A stretch of DNA of 64,000 nt, from positions 384,321 to 448,320 of the forward strand of contig JAHQXD010000002.1 of the NCBI GenBank assembly GCA_019449655.1, given 5' to 3'. Of the stretch, positions 1 through 8,878 are shown in pieces. Source of the DNA: Ferrigenium straubiae (GTDB lineage: Bacteria; Pseudomonadota; Gammaproteobacteria; Burkholderiales; Gallionellaceae). The notes under the pieces were generated by a model that saw only the letters and a program-made list of their open reading frames with translations, searched no databases and was not told where the DNA came from. Within the stretch, counting starts at the first letter, position 1; every line of letters starts with the position of its first letter. The position numbers and the translations under genes were made by a program.

Positions 1-356
1 CCCGCCAGAGGCGCAGTCGGTTCGACTTCCTGCCATTGCCGGAATGCCTCGATCGACTTGTTCATGTCGCCGGACTCGAACGCCAGCTGCGCAGCGCGTC
101 TCGCCAGGCGTGGATCGCGGGTTTTTCTGGCGAGGTCCGTGCTGCCTTCCACGGCCAATGCCTTGTGCCCGCGCTGGTTGGCGATCTCGGTCAGGAGGAA
201 TTCGTAGAGCAGTTCGTCGCTCAACTCGACATTGGGCAGCACCGGCGCGGCTTCCGCCTGTGGCGCGAGGGCAGGTGCAGGCTCGGTGCGCTGCGGGGCT
301 TGCGCGCAGGCGGTGAGCAGCAGGCTGCCGGCGATGAGGTAAATGAACGGGTTCAT
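1..356 (-). CDS. TPR-type outer-membrane lipoprotein, N-terminal part only
   Basis: Reading the minus strand from the ATG at 356 gives a signal sequence ending in a lipobox (LLLTAC, Cys about residue 17), a Pro/Ala-rich linker, then helical sequence resembling tetratricopeptide repeats (for example DPRLARRAAQLAFESGD). The frame is open to base 1, so the gene continues beyond the window and about 118 residues are visible. Lipidation and export follow from the lipobox. The TPR assignment is inference from helix pattern. No specific function can be given. The plus-strand reading frames here have no coding character. Confidence 0.75.
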   Translation of the reverse strand, partial: MNPFIYLIAGSLLLTACAQAPQRTEPAPALAPQAEAAPVLPNVELSDELLYEFLLTEIANQRGHKALAVEGSTDLARKTRDPRLARRAAQLAFESGDMNKSIEAFRQWQEVEPTAPLA

Positions 357-464
357 AAAATGCGGCGGTTGAGGTGGATGCGCATATTAGCAAAATCCGG
401 CCATCGGCAGGATGGCGGTGTAGGTGTTTCCCCTGAGTAGAGGGCCCTGTTTTAAAGTGGTTTC

Positions 465-1076
465 CTATTTCTCCAGCCAGTCCAGCAGGAGTGCCCATTG
501 CTCGAGCTCGCGCTCGGCGAGGTAGGGCGGCAGGTCGAACAGGGATTTCCCCTCGAAGGCGGCATTCACATACACCTGGGTTTCGCGCAGATAGGCCAGC
601 ACCGGGAGGTCGAGGGTGGAGAGGAAATGCTCCAGCGCCCAGGCGGCCTTGGTGCGCATCTCCATGCGCATGCCGACCACGCCGATCTGGCACTTGTTCT
701 TGCGCACCGATTTTTCTTCGGCCAGGGCTTTCAGGAAATCGAGGCTGGCCTGCAGGTCGAACAGCGAAGGGGCGACCGGCACGACGATTTTGTGCGCCAG
801 CCTGACGGCGTGGTCGAGGTTTTTGCCGTGCAGGCCGGCGGGCGAATCGATCACCAGCCAGTCGTTTGGCCGGTCGTCTTCCTTCCTGGAATCGAGCAGG
901 CGGATGCGTGGCAGGGTGTCGGGGCGCGTGGCGAGCCACAGGGCGGAGGATTGCTGCCGGTCGAGGTCGAGCATCGCGACCTGCTGGCCGCGGCTCGCGA
1001 GGTAGCCGGCGATGTTGACCGACAGCGTGGACTTGCCGCTGCCGCCTTTCGGGTTTGCAACCAGAATCGTCTTCAT
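465..1076 (-). CDS. ParA/MinD-like partition-type ATPase
   Basis: This is a 203-residue protein with a deviant Walker A motif (KGGSGKST, residues 10-17), the ParA Walker A-prime-like segment MLDLDRQQ and a Walker B-like LVIDSPAG. These place it in the small ParA family of MinD-like ATPases, which act as ATP-dependent switches that position DNA or protein complexes. No ParB lies beside it and it is shorter than chromosomal ParA (about 255 residues), so it is probably an orphan ParA used for cargo positioning rather than chromosome segregation. It lies 32 bases downstream of the HerA-like gene on the same strand and may be co-transcribed with it. Confidence 0.85.
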   Translation of the reverse strand: MKTILVANPKGGSGKSTLSVNIAGYLASRGQQVAMLDLDRQQSSALWLATRPDTLPRIRLLDSRKEDDRPNDWLVIDSPAGLHGKNLDHAVRLAHKIVVPVAPSLFDLQASLDFLKALAEEKSVRKNKCQIGVVGMRMEMRTKAAWALEHFLSTLDLPVLAYLRETQVYVNAAFEGKSLFDLPPYLAERELEQWALLLDWLEK

Positions 1077-1108
1077 TTCACTCCCCCTTTTTTTGAATTA
1101 TGGTGGTG

Positions 1109-2605
1109 CTACCTGCGTCTCCCGAGCAATGAACCCAGCACGCCGCGGATGATCTGCCGCCCGACTTCCGAGCCGATGGCGCGCGCGGCGCTCTTGGCCA
1201 GCGCCTCGGCGGCGCCCTCACGGCGGCTTCCGCCGCCCCCCAGCACGCTGCCCAGCATTCCGCCTAATCCTCCACTTGACTGTCCGCTGCTCTCGGCTGG
1301 CGTGGGCGGTGCGGCAGTGGTTTTTTCGGCGGTGCGTCCCTTGAGGATTTCGTAGGCCGACTCGCGGTCCACGGCTTTTTCGTAGTGCCCCGCGAGCAGC
1401 GATTCCTGCATGACGGCCTTGCGTTCGGCATCCGTGATCGGGCCGATCTGCGCCTGCGGCGGGACGATCAGCGCGCGCTCCACGATGCCCGGGCGGCCGT
1501 GTTCGTCCAGGCAGGAGACCAGCGCCTCGCCGACGCCGAGTTCGGTGATGACGGAGGCTTCATCCAGTTCCGGGTTGTCGCGCATGGTCTCGGCGGCGGC
1601 CTTCACCGCCTTCTGGTCGCGCGGGCTGAAGGCGCGCAACGCGTGCTGGATGCGGTTGCCGAGCTGCCCGAGCACCTTGTCCGGCACGTCGGCGGGGTTC
1701 TGCGTGACGAAGTACACGCCCACGCCTTTCGAGCGGATCAGGCGCACCACCTGCTCGATCTTGTCGAGCAGCGCGGCGGGCGCGTCGTTGAACAGCAGGT
1801 GCGCCTCGTCGAAGAAGAATACCATCTTCGGTTTGGCGAGGTCGCCCGCCTCGGGCAAGTTCTCGAACAGCTCCGCGAGCAGCCACAGCAGCATCGTCGA
1901 ATAGACCTTGGGCGAGGTCATCAGCTTGTCGGCGGCGAGGATGTTGATCATGCCGCAGCCGTCGCTTCCCGTCTGCATCAGGTCGTTGATGTCGAGCATC
2001 GGCTCGCCGAACAGGCTTTCGCCGCCCTGCGTCTCGATCTGCAACAGGCCGCGCTGGATCGCGCCGACGCTCGCGGCGGAAATGTTGCCGTACTCGGTGG
2101 TGAACTCCTTCGCGTTGTCGCCGACATGCTGCACCATCGTGCGCAGGTCTTTCAGGTCGAGCAGCAAGAGGCCGTTATCGTCGGCGATCTTGAACACCAG
2201 CGAGAGCACGCCCTGCTGCACGTCGTTGAGGTTGAGCATGCGTCCGATCAGCAGCGGCCCCATGTCGGAGATGGTGGCGCGTAGCGGATGGCCCAGCTCG
2301 CCGAACATGTCCCAGAACGTCACCGGGTACGCGCGGTGCGCAAAATTTTCCAGCTTGAGTTGCCCCACCCGCGCCTCGACCCTGGCGTTGCCGCCGCCGG
2401 GTTTGCTCATGCCGGAGAGGTCGCCCTTGATGTCCGAGAGGAACACCGGTACGCCGATGCGGCTGAATGATTCAGCCAGCGTCTGCAGGGTCACGGTCTT
2501 GCCGGTGCCGGTCGCGCCGGTGATCAGGCCGTGGCGGTTGGCCATCTGCGGCAGCAGGCAGAGTTCTTGTTTGTCGTTCTTGGCGATGAGCAGCGGTTCG
2601 GTCAT
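1109..2605 (-). CDS. HerA-like DUF853 ATPase
   Basis: A 498-residue P-loop ATPase of the DUF853 (HerA C-terminal helicase-like) family. It has Walker A GATGTGKT near residue 40, Walker [11 protein letters not shown] near residue 250, a Gly/Ser-rich linker, and a basic C-terminus ending in GRRR. Family members resemble the HerA/FtsK DNA translocases, but their role in bacteria is not settled. I chose the ATG at 2605 because the protein then begins [10 protein letters not shown], as in family members; an upstream ATG at 2656 adds 17 residues of low plausibility. Divergent from yebC. Confidence 0.85.
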   Translation of the reverse strand: MTEPLLIAKNDKQELCLLPQMANRHGLITGATGTGKTVTLQTLAESFSRIGVPVFLSDIKGDLSGMSKPGGGNARVEARVGQLKLENFAHRAYPVTFWDMFGELGHPLRATISDMGPLLIGRMLNLNDVQQGVLSLVFKIADDNGLLLLDLKDLRTMVQHVGDNAKEFTTEYGNISAASVGAIQRGLLQIETQGGESLFGEPMLDINDLMQTGSDGCGMINILAADKLMTSPKVYSTMLLWLLAELFENLPEAGDLAKPKMVFFFDEAHLLFNDAPAALLDKIEQVVRLIRSKGVGVYFVTQNPADVPDKVLGQLGNRIQHALRAFSPRDQKAVKAAAETMRDNPELDEASVITELGVGEALVSCLDEHGRPGIVERALIVPPQAQIGPITDAERKAVMQESLLAGHYEKAVDRESAYEILKGRTAEKTTAAPPTPAESSGQSSGGLGGMLGSVLGGGGSRREGAAEALAKSAARAIGSEVGRQIIRGVLGSLLGRRR

Positions 2606-2707
2606 GGCAGTCCGGCTTGGCTTGTATTGGGATATTTGAGGCGTAAATGATAACATCGCGGAATGGTCTTATAGGGAATGGCAAGGCTGCTTTTTTTGGA
2701 GAGAAAT

Positions 2708-3433
2708 ATGGCTGGACATAGCAAGTGGGCAAACATTCAACACCGCAAGGGCAAGCAGGACGCGAAGCGCGGCAAGATTTTCACGCGCCTGATCAAGGAG
2801 ATCACCGTCGCGGCACGCATGGGCGGCGGCGACGCGGGCGCGAACCCGCGCCTGCGCCTCGCGATCGAGAAGGCGCGCGAGAACAACATGCCCAAGGACA
2901 CCGTGGAGAACGCGATCAAGCGCGGCAGCGGCCAGCTCGAGGGGGTGAATTACGAGGAATTGCGCTACGAGGGCTACGGCATCAACGGTGCGGCGGTGAT
3001 GGTGGACTGCATGACCGACAACAAGACGCGCACCGTCGCGGAAGTGCGCCACGCCTTTGCCAAGAACGGCGGCAACATGGGGACGGACGGCTCGGTGTCC
3101 TTCCTGTTCAAGCATTGCGGGCAGATGATCTTCGCCCCCGGTACCGACGAGAACGGCCTCATGGAGGTTGCGCTGGACGCCGGCGCGGAAGATATCTCGA
3201 CCAACGACGACGGCAGCATCGAGGTGGTCGCCGCGCCCAACGATTTCGTGAACGTGAAGCAGGCGCTGGAGGCGGCGGGCTACAAGCCGGAATTCGCCGA
3301 AGTGACGATGAAGCCGTCCAGCGAGGTAGTCTTCAGCGGCGACGACGCGGTGAAGATGCAGAAGCTGCTCGATGCGCTGGAGAATCTGGATGACGTGCAG
3401 GAGGTCTATACCACCGCTGTCATGGAGGAGTAG
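2708..3433 (+). CDS. yebC: YebC/TACO1-family regulator
   Basis: A 241-residue protein starting [15 protein letters not shown], the hallmark of YebC/PmpR/TACO1. The family is reported both as DNA-binding regulators and as translation factors that relieve ribosome stalling. The ATG at 2708 is preceded by GGAGAG at 2699-2704; an upstream in-frame ATG at 2678 adds ten non-conserved residues and is rejected. The stop overlaps the ruvC start by one base, the conserved yebC-ruvC arrangement. Confidence 0.95.
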   Translation: MAGHSKWANIQHRKGKQDAKRGKIFTRLIKEITVAARMGGGDAGANPRLRLAIEKARENNMPKDTVENAIKRGSGQLEGVNYEELRYEGYGINGAAVMVDCMTDNKTRTVAEVRHAFAKNGGNMGTDGSVSFLFKHCGQMIFAPGTDENGLMEVALDAGAEDISTNDDGSIEVVAAPNDFVNVKQALEAAGYKPEFAEVTMKPSSEVVFSGDDAVKMQKLLDALENLDDVQEVYTTAVMEE

Positions 3434-3951
3434 TGCGCATCCTCGGCATCGATCCCGGCCTGCGCATCACGGGTTTTGGTGTCCTCGAGAAACACGGACA
3501 GCAGTTGCACTACGTCGCGAGCGGCTGCATCAAGACGCCGGACGGCGAACTGCCGGAGCGGTTGAAGGTGATATTGGATTCGCTGGGTGAGGTGATAGCG
3601 CAGCATGAGCCGCAGCAGGTGGCGGTGGAGAAGGTGTTCGTCAACGTCAACCCGCAATCCACCTTGCTGCTCGGGCAGGCGCGCGGCGCGGCGATCTGCG
3701 CGGCGGTGCTGGTGAACCTGCCGGTGGCTGAATACACCGCGCTGCAGGTGAAGCAGGCGGTGGTCGGCAACGGCCACGCGAAGAAGGAGCAGGTGCAGGA
3801 GATGGTGCAGCGCCTGCTGAAACTGTCCGGCACACCCAGCCCGGATGCGGCGGATGCGCTGGCCTGCGCGATCTGTCATGCGCATGGCGGAATGGGTTTG
3901 GGCGCTTTGGCGACCAAGGGTTTTCGCGTTCGGGGGGGGAGGCTGGTATGA
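3433..3951 (+). CDS. ruvC: Crossover junction endodeoxyribonuclease RuvC
   Basis: A 172-residue Holliday-junction resolvase. The acidic active-site residues are recognisable: Asp in GIDPG near the N-terminus, Glu in VEKVF near residue 68, and the Asp pair in DAADAL near residue 140. It works with RuvAB in recombinational repair, cutting symmetric strands at four-way junctions. The start is GTG at 3433, which overlaps the yebC stop (TAGTG), so translational coupling is likely. The C-terminus overlaps the next gene through ATGA. Confidence 0.96.
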   Translation: MRILGIDPGLRITGFGVLEKHGQQLHYVASGCIKTPDGELPERLKVILDSLGEVIAQHEPQQVAVEKVFVNVNPQSTLLLGQARGAAICAAVLVNLPVAEYTALQVKQAVVGNGHAKKEQVQEMVQRLLKLSGTPSPDAADALACAICHAHGGMGLGALATKGFRVRGGRLV

Positions 3952-4889
3952 CAGTGCAACCGCTGGAACCGACCATCGCAACATTCCAGAACCCGCGGCT
4001 GCGTTACGCCGCGGCGACGCGCCCGGCGTTCCTCACGGCGAGCCTGATGGCATGCCTGCTCGGACTGGCGGCAGCCCGGCATGACGGCATCGCGCTTAAC
4101 CCGGAACTGGCGGCGGTTACGCTGCTGTTTGCGCTGCTGGCGCATGCCGGGGTTAACGTGCTGAACGATTATTACGATGCGCTGAACGGCACCGACGCAC
4201 AGAACACCGAGCGCATCTTCCCGTTCACCGGCGGCAGCCGCTTCATCCAGAACGGCGTGCTGACCATGGCGCAGACGCGCAATTTCGGTTTTGCGCTGCT
4301 GTCCGGCGTGGCGCTGGCGGGGCTGTGGCTGATGCTGCGCTCCGCGCCGCAGCTGTGGTATGTCGGCCTCGCCGGCCTGTTCATCGGCTGGGCGTATTCC
4401 GCGCCGCCGTTCCGTTTGAACAGCCGCGGCTGGGGCGAGTTGTGCGTGGCGGCGGGATTCCTGCTGATAACGGTGGGGACGGATTTCGTGCAGCGCAAAG
4501 GTTTCTCCGCCGCGCCGTTTGTGGCCGGTCTGTCCTACGCGCTGCTGGTGGCCAACCTGCTTTACATCAACCAGTTCCCGGATCGCAAGGCGGATACGGC
4601 GGCGGGCAAGCTGCACTGGGTGGCGCGGCTGGAGGTGCAGCAGGCGCGCTGGGGTTATGTGCTGATCGCGGCGCTGGCCTATGGATGGCTGTTGTCGGCG
4701 GTGGCGCTGGATGGGTTGCCGGTGCTCGCCCTGCTGACAGTACTCGCGCTACCGTTGAGCGTCAAGGCGGCACGCCTGCTGCTGCGGCACGCCGCGCAAC
4801 CGCAGCAGCTCGGCGGCGCGATCAGGCTGACCATCGCCGCGATGCTGCTGCATGGAGCCTTGCTCTCACTTGGTTTAATTTTGGGATAG
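3948..4889 (+). CDS. UbiA-superfamily prenyltransferase (MenA-like)
   Basis: A 313-residue integral membrane protein with about eight hydrophobic segments and both aromatic-prenyltransferase Asp motifs: [11 protein letters not shown] near residue 72 and NQFPDRKAD near residue 205. The family transfers a polyprenyl chain from its diphosphate to an aromatic acceptor. Overall shape is closest to the MenA/1,4-dihydroxy-2-naphthoate branch, but the substrate cannot be set from sequence alone. It is embedded between ruvC (ATGA overlap) and ruvA (4-base gap), an unusual position within a DNA-repair operon. Confidence 0.85.
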   Translation: MTVQPLEPTIATFQNPRLRYAAATRPAFLTASLMACLLGLAAARHDGIALNPELAAVTLLFALLAHAGVNVLNDYYDALNGTDAQNTERIFPFTGGSRFIQNGVLTMAQTRNFGFALLSGVALAGLWLMLRSAPQLWYVGLAGLFIGWAYSAPPFRLNSRGWGELCVAAGFLLITVGTDFVQRKGFSAAPFVAGLSYALLVANLLYINQFPDRKADTAAGKLHWVARLEVQQARWGYVLIAALAYGWLLSAVALDGLPVLALLTVLALPLSVKAARLLLRHAAQPQQLGGAIRLTIAAMLLHGALLSLGLILG

Positions 4890-4893
4890 GAAA

Positions 4894-5475
4894 ATGATTG
4901 GCCGTTTAACCGGAATCCTGCTGGAAAAGAACCCGCCGCAAATCCTGCTGGATGTGCAGGGCGTGGCCTACGAACTGGACGTGCCGATGAGCACCTTCTA
5001 CAACCTGCCGGTGCTGCACGAAAAAGTGGTGCTGCATACGCAGCTCATCGTGCGCGAGGATGCGCACCTGTTGTTCGGCTTCGGTTCGCTGGACGAACGC
5101 GCGGCGTTCCGTCAGCTGCTCAAGATCAGCGGCGTCGGTCCCAAACTCGCGCTGGCCGTGCTGTCCGGCCTGAGCCTCGCCGACCTGGCGCTCGCGGTGG
5201 CGAACAAGGAGGCGGGCCGCCTCACCAAAATTCCCGGCGTCGGCAAGAAGACCGCCGAGCGGCTGCTGCTGGAATTGCAGGGCAAATTTGCGGCAAGCGT
5301 CGCGAGCGCCGCGCGGGATGTTGCGCCCGCATCGTCCGGCGACGACATCGTCAACGCGCTGCTGGCCCTGGGCTACAACGAGAAGGAGGCCGGCTGGGCG
5401 GTCAAGCAATTGCCTAAAGACACCGATGTTTCGGACGGCATCCGCCAGGCCCTTAAGTTATTATCCAAAGCATGA
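4894..5475 (+). CDS. ruvA: Holliday junction helicase subunit RuvA
   Basis: A 193-residue protein beginning [15 protein letters not shown], with two helix-hairpin-helix segments ([14 protein letters not shown] and [14 protein letters not shown]) and a C-terminal domain that contacts RuvB. RuvA tetramers bind the four-way junction and load the RuvB motor. The stop overlaps the ruvB start (ATGA at 5472). Length is usual for the family. Confidence 0.97.
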   Translation: MIGRLTGILLEKNPPQILLDVQGVAYELDVPMSTFYNLPVLHEKVVLHTQLIVREDAHLLFGFGSLDERAAFRQLLKISGVGPKLALAVLSGLSLADLALAVANKEAGRLTKIPGVGKKTAERLLLELQGKFAASVASAARDVAPASSGDDIVNALLALGYNEKEAGWAVKQLPKDTDVSDGIRQALKLLSKA

Positions 5476-6527
5476 TTCACAGCGACAACCTCTCCGCCGA
5501 ACCGCGCCTGATCGCGCCCACCTCCGTGTCGAAACAGGAGGAGGCGCTGGAGCGCGCGCTGCGCCCGAAGCAGCTCGACGAATACGTCGGGCAGGAAAAA
5601 ATCCGCGGACAACTGGAAATCTTCATCGAGGCGGCGAAGCGGCGCAACGAGCCGCTCGATCATGTGCTGCTGTTCGGCCCGCCGGGCTTGGGCAAGACCA
5701 CGCTGGCGCAGATCATCGCGCGCGAGATGGGTGTCAACATCCGCCACACTTCCGGCCCGGTGCTGGAGCGTGCCGGCGACCTCGCCGCGCTGCTCACCAA
5801 CCTCGAGCCGAACGACGTGCTGTTCATCGACGAGATTCATCGCCTCTCGCCCGTGGTCGAGGAGATCCTCTATCCCGCGCTGGAGGATTACCAGATCGAC
5901 ATCATGATAGGCGAAGGCCCTGCCGCGCGCTCGGTGAAGCTCGACCTGCCGCCGTTCACGCTGGTGGGGGCGACCACGCGCGCGGGCATGCTGACCAATC
6001 CGCTGCGCGACCGCTTCGGCATCGTGGCAAGGCTGGAGTTCTACACGCCGCAGGAATTACAGCGCATCGTGATGCGTTCGGCGAAGCTGCTGGAGATGAG
6101 CCTGTCGTTTGATGCCGCGCTGGAGATCGCCAACCGTTCGCGCGGCACGCCGCGCATCGCGAATCGTTTATTGCGGCGCGTGCGCGACTTCGCCGACGTG
6201 AAGGCAGCAGGCGATGCGACGCGCGAGGTTGCCGATGCCGCGCTGACCATGCTCGACGTGGATGCGCGCGGGCTGGACGTGATGGACCGAAAACTGTTGC
6301 TGACCGTGATCGAAAAATTCCTCGGCGGGCCGGTTGGCGTGGACAACCTCGCGGCCGCGATCGGCGAGGAGCGCGACACCATCGAGGACGTGCTGGAGCC
6401 ATACCTGATCCAGCAGGGTTACCTGCAGCGCACCCCGCGCGGGCGCATGGCCACCGCGAATGCCTATCGCCATTTCGGGCTGGTGGTAGCGGGCAACCCG
6501 ATCAGCGGGGACTTGCTGGATGAGTAG
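5472..6527 (+). CDS. ruvB: Holliday junction helicase ATPase RuvB
   Basis: A 351-residue AAA+ ATPase with Walker [12 protein letters not shown] near residue 70, Walker B FIDEIHRL near residue 120, sensor/arginine-finger region [18 protein letters not shown] near residues 160-178 and a C-terminal winged-helix domain. It drives branch migration with RuvA. It overlaps ruvA by four bases upstream and ybgC by eight bases downstream, so the run is one transcription unit. Confidence 0.97.
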   Translation: MIHSDNLSAEPRLIAPTSVSKQEEALERALRPKQLDEYVGQEKIRGQLEIFIEAAKRRNEPLDHVLLFGPPGLGKTTLAQIIAREMGVNIRHTSGPVLERAGDLAALLTNLEPNDVLFIDEIHRLSPVVEEILYPALEDYQIDIMIGEGPAARSVKLDLPPFTLVGATTRAGMLTNPLRDRFGIVARLEFYTPQELQRIVMRSAKLLEMSLSFDAALEIANRSRGTPRIANRLLRRVRDFADVKAAGDATREVADAALTMLDVDARGLDVMDRKLLLTVIEKFLGGPVGVDNLAAAIGEERDTIEDVLEPYLIQQGYLQRTPRGRMATANAYRHFGLVVAGNPISGDLLDE

Positions 6528-6927
6528 GCACAGGATATTTGCGCTGCCGGTCCGGGTCTATTTTCAGGACACCGACGCGGGCGGCGTGGTGTATCACGCG
6601 AGCTACGTGAACTTCATGGAGCGCGCGCGCACCGAGTGGCTGCGCACGCATGGCTACAGCAACGCCGGGCTGATGAAAGAGTTCGGCGTGGTGTTCGTGG
6701 TGCGCTCGCTGAAGCTGGATTATCTCAAACCTGCGCTGCTCGACGATTTGCTGGAGGTCACGGCGCAGATCAAGGAGATCGGGCGCAGCCGCCTGAATCT
6801 GGTGCAGACTGTGCGGCGTAATGGTGATGTGCTGGCCGAGGGCGAGGTGCATCTGGTGTGCGTTTCGGTGGAAGGCTTCAAGCCGGTCAGCGTGCCGGAG
6901 GTCTTGCGTAGGCAGTGGAAGGTTTAA
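6520..6927 (+). CDS. ybgC: Tol-Pal-associated acyl-CoA thioesterase YbgC
   Basis: A 135-residue single hot-dog-fold thioesterase of the 4-hydroxybenzoyl-CoA thioesterase class. The catalytic Asp segment [21 protein letters not shown] lies near residues 13-33 (its key residues are Asp, His and Tyr). YbgC is the first gene of most proteobacterial tol-pal operons and hydrolyses acyl-CoA/ACP thioesters linked to phospholipid metabolism. The ATG overlaps the ruvB C-terminus, coupling ruv and tol units here. Confidence 0.94.
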   Translation: MSRHRIFALPVRVYFQDTDAGGVVYHASYVNFMERARTEWLRTHGYSNAGLMKEFGVVFVVRSLKLDYLKPALLDDLLEVTAQIKEIGRSRLNLVQTVRRNGDVLAEGEVHLVCVSVEGFKPVSVPEVLRRQWKV

Positions 6928-6943
6928 TCGGGAAAGGACAACA

Positions 6944-7621
6944 ATGGAAGTGACGCAGGATTTGTCGTTTATACATCTCATCAGCAATGCCAGCGTGCTG
7001 GTGCAGCTCGTGATGGGCCTGTTGCTGCTGGTGTCGCTGCTGTCGTGGTGGTACATCTTCCTCAAGCTGTTCGCTATCCGCCATGAGGTCAGGCTGACCG
7101 GGGAGTTTGAAGATGCGTTCTGGCACAACCAGAATCTGAATGAGCTGTACAAACAGGTGAGCGGCAACACGCGGCGCAACCAGGGCGCGCTGGAGCGCAT
7201 CTTCGCCGCCGGTTTTGTCGAGTTCGTAAAGCTGAGGAAGCAGCATGGCGTGGAGGCCGCTGCGGTGATGGACGGCACGCGTCGCGCGATGCGCGCGACC
7301 TACCAGCGCGAGATGGACCGGCTGGAGTCGCATCTGGCGTTCCTCGCCTCGGTCGGTTCGGTCAGCCCGTATGTCGGGCTGTTCGGCACGGTGTGGGGCA
7401 TCATGAATGCGTTCCGCGGCCTGGCGAACGTCGGGCAGGCGACGCTGGCGCATGTCGCGCCGGGGATCGCCGAGGCGCTGGTGGCGACCGCGATGGGCCT
7501 GTTCGCGGCGATCCCGGCGGTGATCGCCTACAACCGCTACGCGCATGACATCAACCGGCTGGCGACGCGTTTCGAGAGTTTCACCGAAGAGTTTTCCAAC
7601 GTGTTGCAGAGGCAGCCATGA
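6944..7621 (+). CDS. tolQ: TolQ inner-membrane motor protein
   Basis: A 225-residue MotA/TolQ/ExbB-family protein with three membrane helices: about residues 17-37 and two C-terminal ones around VGSVSPYVGLFGTVWGIM and VATAMGLFAAIPAVIAY. TolQ and TolR form the proton-driven motor that energises TolA during outer-membrane constriction. The chosen ATG at 6944 follows GGAAAGGA at 6931-6938. A longer frame from 6821 overlaps ybgC out of frame and is not the start. Confidence 0.96.
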   Translation: MEVTQDLSFIHLISNASVLVQLVMGLLLLVSLLSWWYIFLKLFAIRHEVRLTGEFEDAFWHNQNLNELYKQVSGNTRRNQGALERIFAAGFVEFVKLRKQHGVEAAAVMDGTRRAMRATYQREMDRLESHLAFLASVGSVSPYVGLFGTVWGIMNAFRGLANVGQATLAHVAPGIAEALVATAMGLFAAIPAVIAYNRYAHDINRLATRFESFTEEFSNVLQRQP

Positions 7622-7652
7622 CACGGTGCGCGGTAGCGACGGGTGCGGGAAT

Positions 7653-7715
7653 GGCTGCCTTGCACCTCCTCCCGCAAACGGCTGGCTACGCCAGTAACGT
7701 GTTGGAGGTGCAGCC
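7653..7715 (+). promoter_or_regulatory. Inverted repeat pairing with the tolR Shine-Dalgarno
   Basis: The 94-base tolQ-tolR gap contains TGCACCTCC at 7661-7669 and its exact complement GGAGGTGCA at 7704-7712. The right arm contains the GGAGG ribosome-binding site of tolR, whose GTG start is at 7716. Four more pairs (GGCT 7653-7656 with AGCC 7712-7715) compete at the base across a bulge. The 34-base loop contains a smaller CTGGC/GCCAG hairpin (7682-7694). In mRNA this would hide the tolR ribosome-binding site, so control of TolR translation is a reasonable inference. Confidence 0.6.
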
Positions 7716-8141
7716 GTGAACTCTGAACGCCATTCCGCGCGCCGCCTGATGAACGAGATCAACGTCGTGCCCTATATCGACGTGATGCTGGTGCTGCTGG
7801 TGATCTTCATGGTGACCGCGCCGCTGATGAATCCCGGGCAGATCGATCTGCCCAGCGTGGGCAAGTCGCTGGTCCCGCCGGTCGCGCCGCTGGAGGTCGT
7901 CATCAGGAAAGACGCCACGCTGGCTTTGCGCGATCATTCCAGGGGCGGCAAGGAAAGCAAGGTTTCGCGCGAAGAGCTGGTCGCGATCCTGAAGACCCGG
8001 CAGGGCATCCAGGCGGAGCAGGCGGTGGTTATTTCCGCCGACAAAAACGTGCGCTATGAAGAAGTCGTCAACGTGATGGACGTGCTGCAACAGCAGCACA
8101 TCAAGAAGGTCGGATTGCTCACTCAAGCAAAGGGCAAATGA
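7716..8141 (+). CDS. tolR: TolR inner-membrane motor subunit
   Basis: A 141-residue ExbD/TolR protein with one N-terminal membrane helix (VVPYIDVMLVLLVIFMVTAP) that carries the conserved proton-path Asp near residue 22, and a periplasmic domain. It partners TolQ. The start is GTG at 7716, seven bases after the GGAGG sequestered in the upstream hairpin. The stop overlaps the tolA start (ATGA). Confidence 0.95.
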   Translation: MNSERHSARRLMNEINVVPYIDVMLVLLVIFMVTAPLMNPGQIDLPSVGKSLVPPVAPLEVVIRKDATLALRDHSRGGKESKVSREELVAILKTRQGIQAEQAVVISADKNVRYEEVVNVMDVLQQQHIKKVGLLTQAKGK

Positions 8142-8866
8142 GCGCGGTCGCTTACTACGAACCCTACAAGCTGCCTGCGGGCATCCTGGCCGCGGCGGTG
8201 CATGGCGTTTTTTTCGCGTTGCTGTATTTCGGCTTTGCGTGGCAGGCGCAGCCTTCCGGGACGATGAGCGTGGAGTTGTGGGCTAGCCTGCCGGGCGAGG
8301 CCGGGGCACCGCCGGGCCAGGCGAAGGCCGAGGAGGCCGCACCGCCGCCACCGGAGAAAGCAGTCAAGCAGGAAGCACCGCCGCAGCCGGAAAAAGCGGT
8401 TGAGCCGGAGATCGTCATGCCCGACAAGAAGAAGGCAGAGACCAGGGCGGCCGAGGAGAAGCCGGAGAAAAAGAAAGTGCTTCCGCGCATCGCCGATGTG
8501 ATTGCCCAGCCCGGGGGGCAGGGAGCGGGCAGCATCGCAGGCATGGCCGCGCGCGAGCGGGCCGGGCGGGAATCGGCGATCGGACGCGTGGTGGATGAAT
8601 ACACCGGCAGGATCACCAGCAAGGTGCGCCGCAACATCGTGATGCCGCCGGATGTGGCGGATGATGCGCGCGCCGAGTTCCTCGTGACGCTGCTGCCGGG
8701 CGGCGGGGTGCTGAGCGCAAGGCTTGTCAAATCCAGCGGCAACGCGGCCTACGACGATGCGGTGGAGCGCGCGATCCTGAAGTCGCAGCCCTTGCCGTTG
8801 CCCGCCGATGCGACGATGTTCAACAGATTTCGCGAATTGAAACTGGTATTCAGGCCGGTCGAATAG
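8138..8866 (+). CDS. tolA: TolA envelope-spanning protein
   Basis: A 242-residue protein with an N-terminal membrane anchor (about residues 13-33), a Pro/Glu/Lys-rich middle domain (about 50-115) and a C-terminal TonB-like domain ending with the VRRNIVMPPDV...KSQPLPLPAD pattern of TolA C-domains. It links the TolQR motor to TolB/Pal. It is short compared with the 421-residue E. coli protein because the helical middle domain is reduced, as is common in betaproteobacteria. Confidence 0.9.
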   Translation: MSAVAYYEPYKLPAGILAAAVHGVFFALLYFGFAWQAQPSGTMSVELWASLPGEAGAPPGQAKAEEAAPPPPEKAVKQEAPPQPEKAVEPEIVMPDKKKAETRAAEEKPEKKKVLPRIADVIAQPGGQGAGSIAGMAARERAGRESAIGRVVDEYTGRITSKVRRNIVMPPDVADDARAEFLVTLLPGGGVLSARLVKSSGNAAYDDAVERAILKSQPLPLPADATMFNRFRELKLVFRPVE

Positions 8867-8878
8867 AAGAGGATAGAT

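Noticed and set aside
36..440. Plus-strand reading frame of 134 codons
   Set aside because: It is antisense to the lipoprotein gene and extends past its start; the composition is that of a shadow frame.
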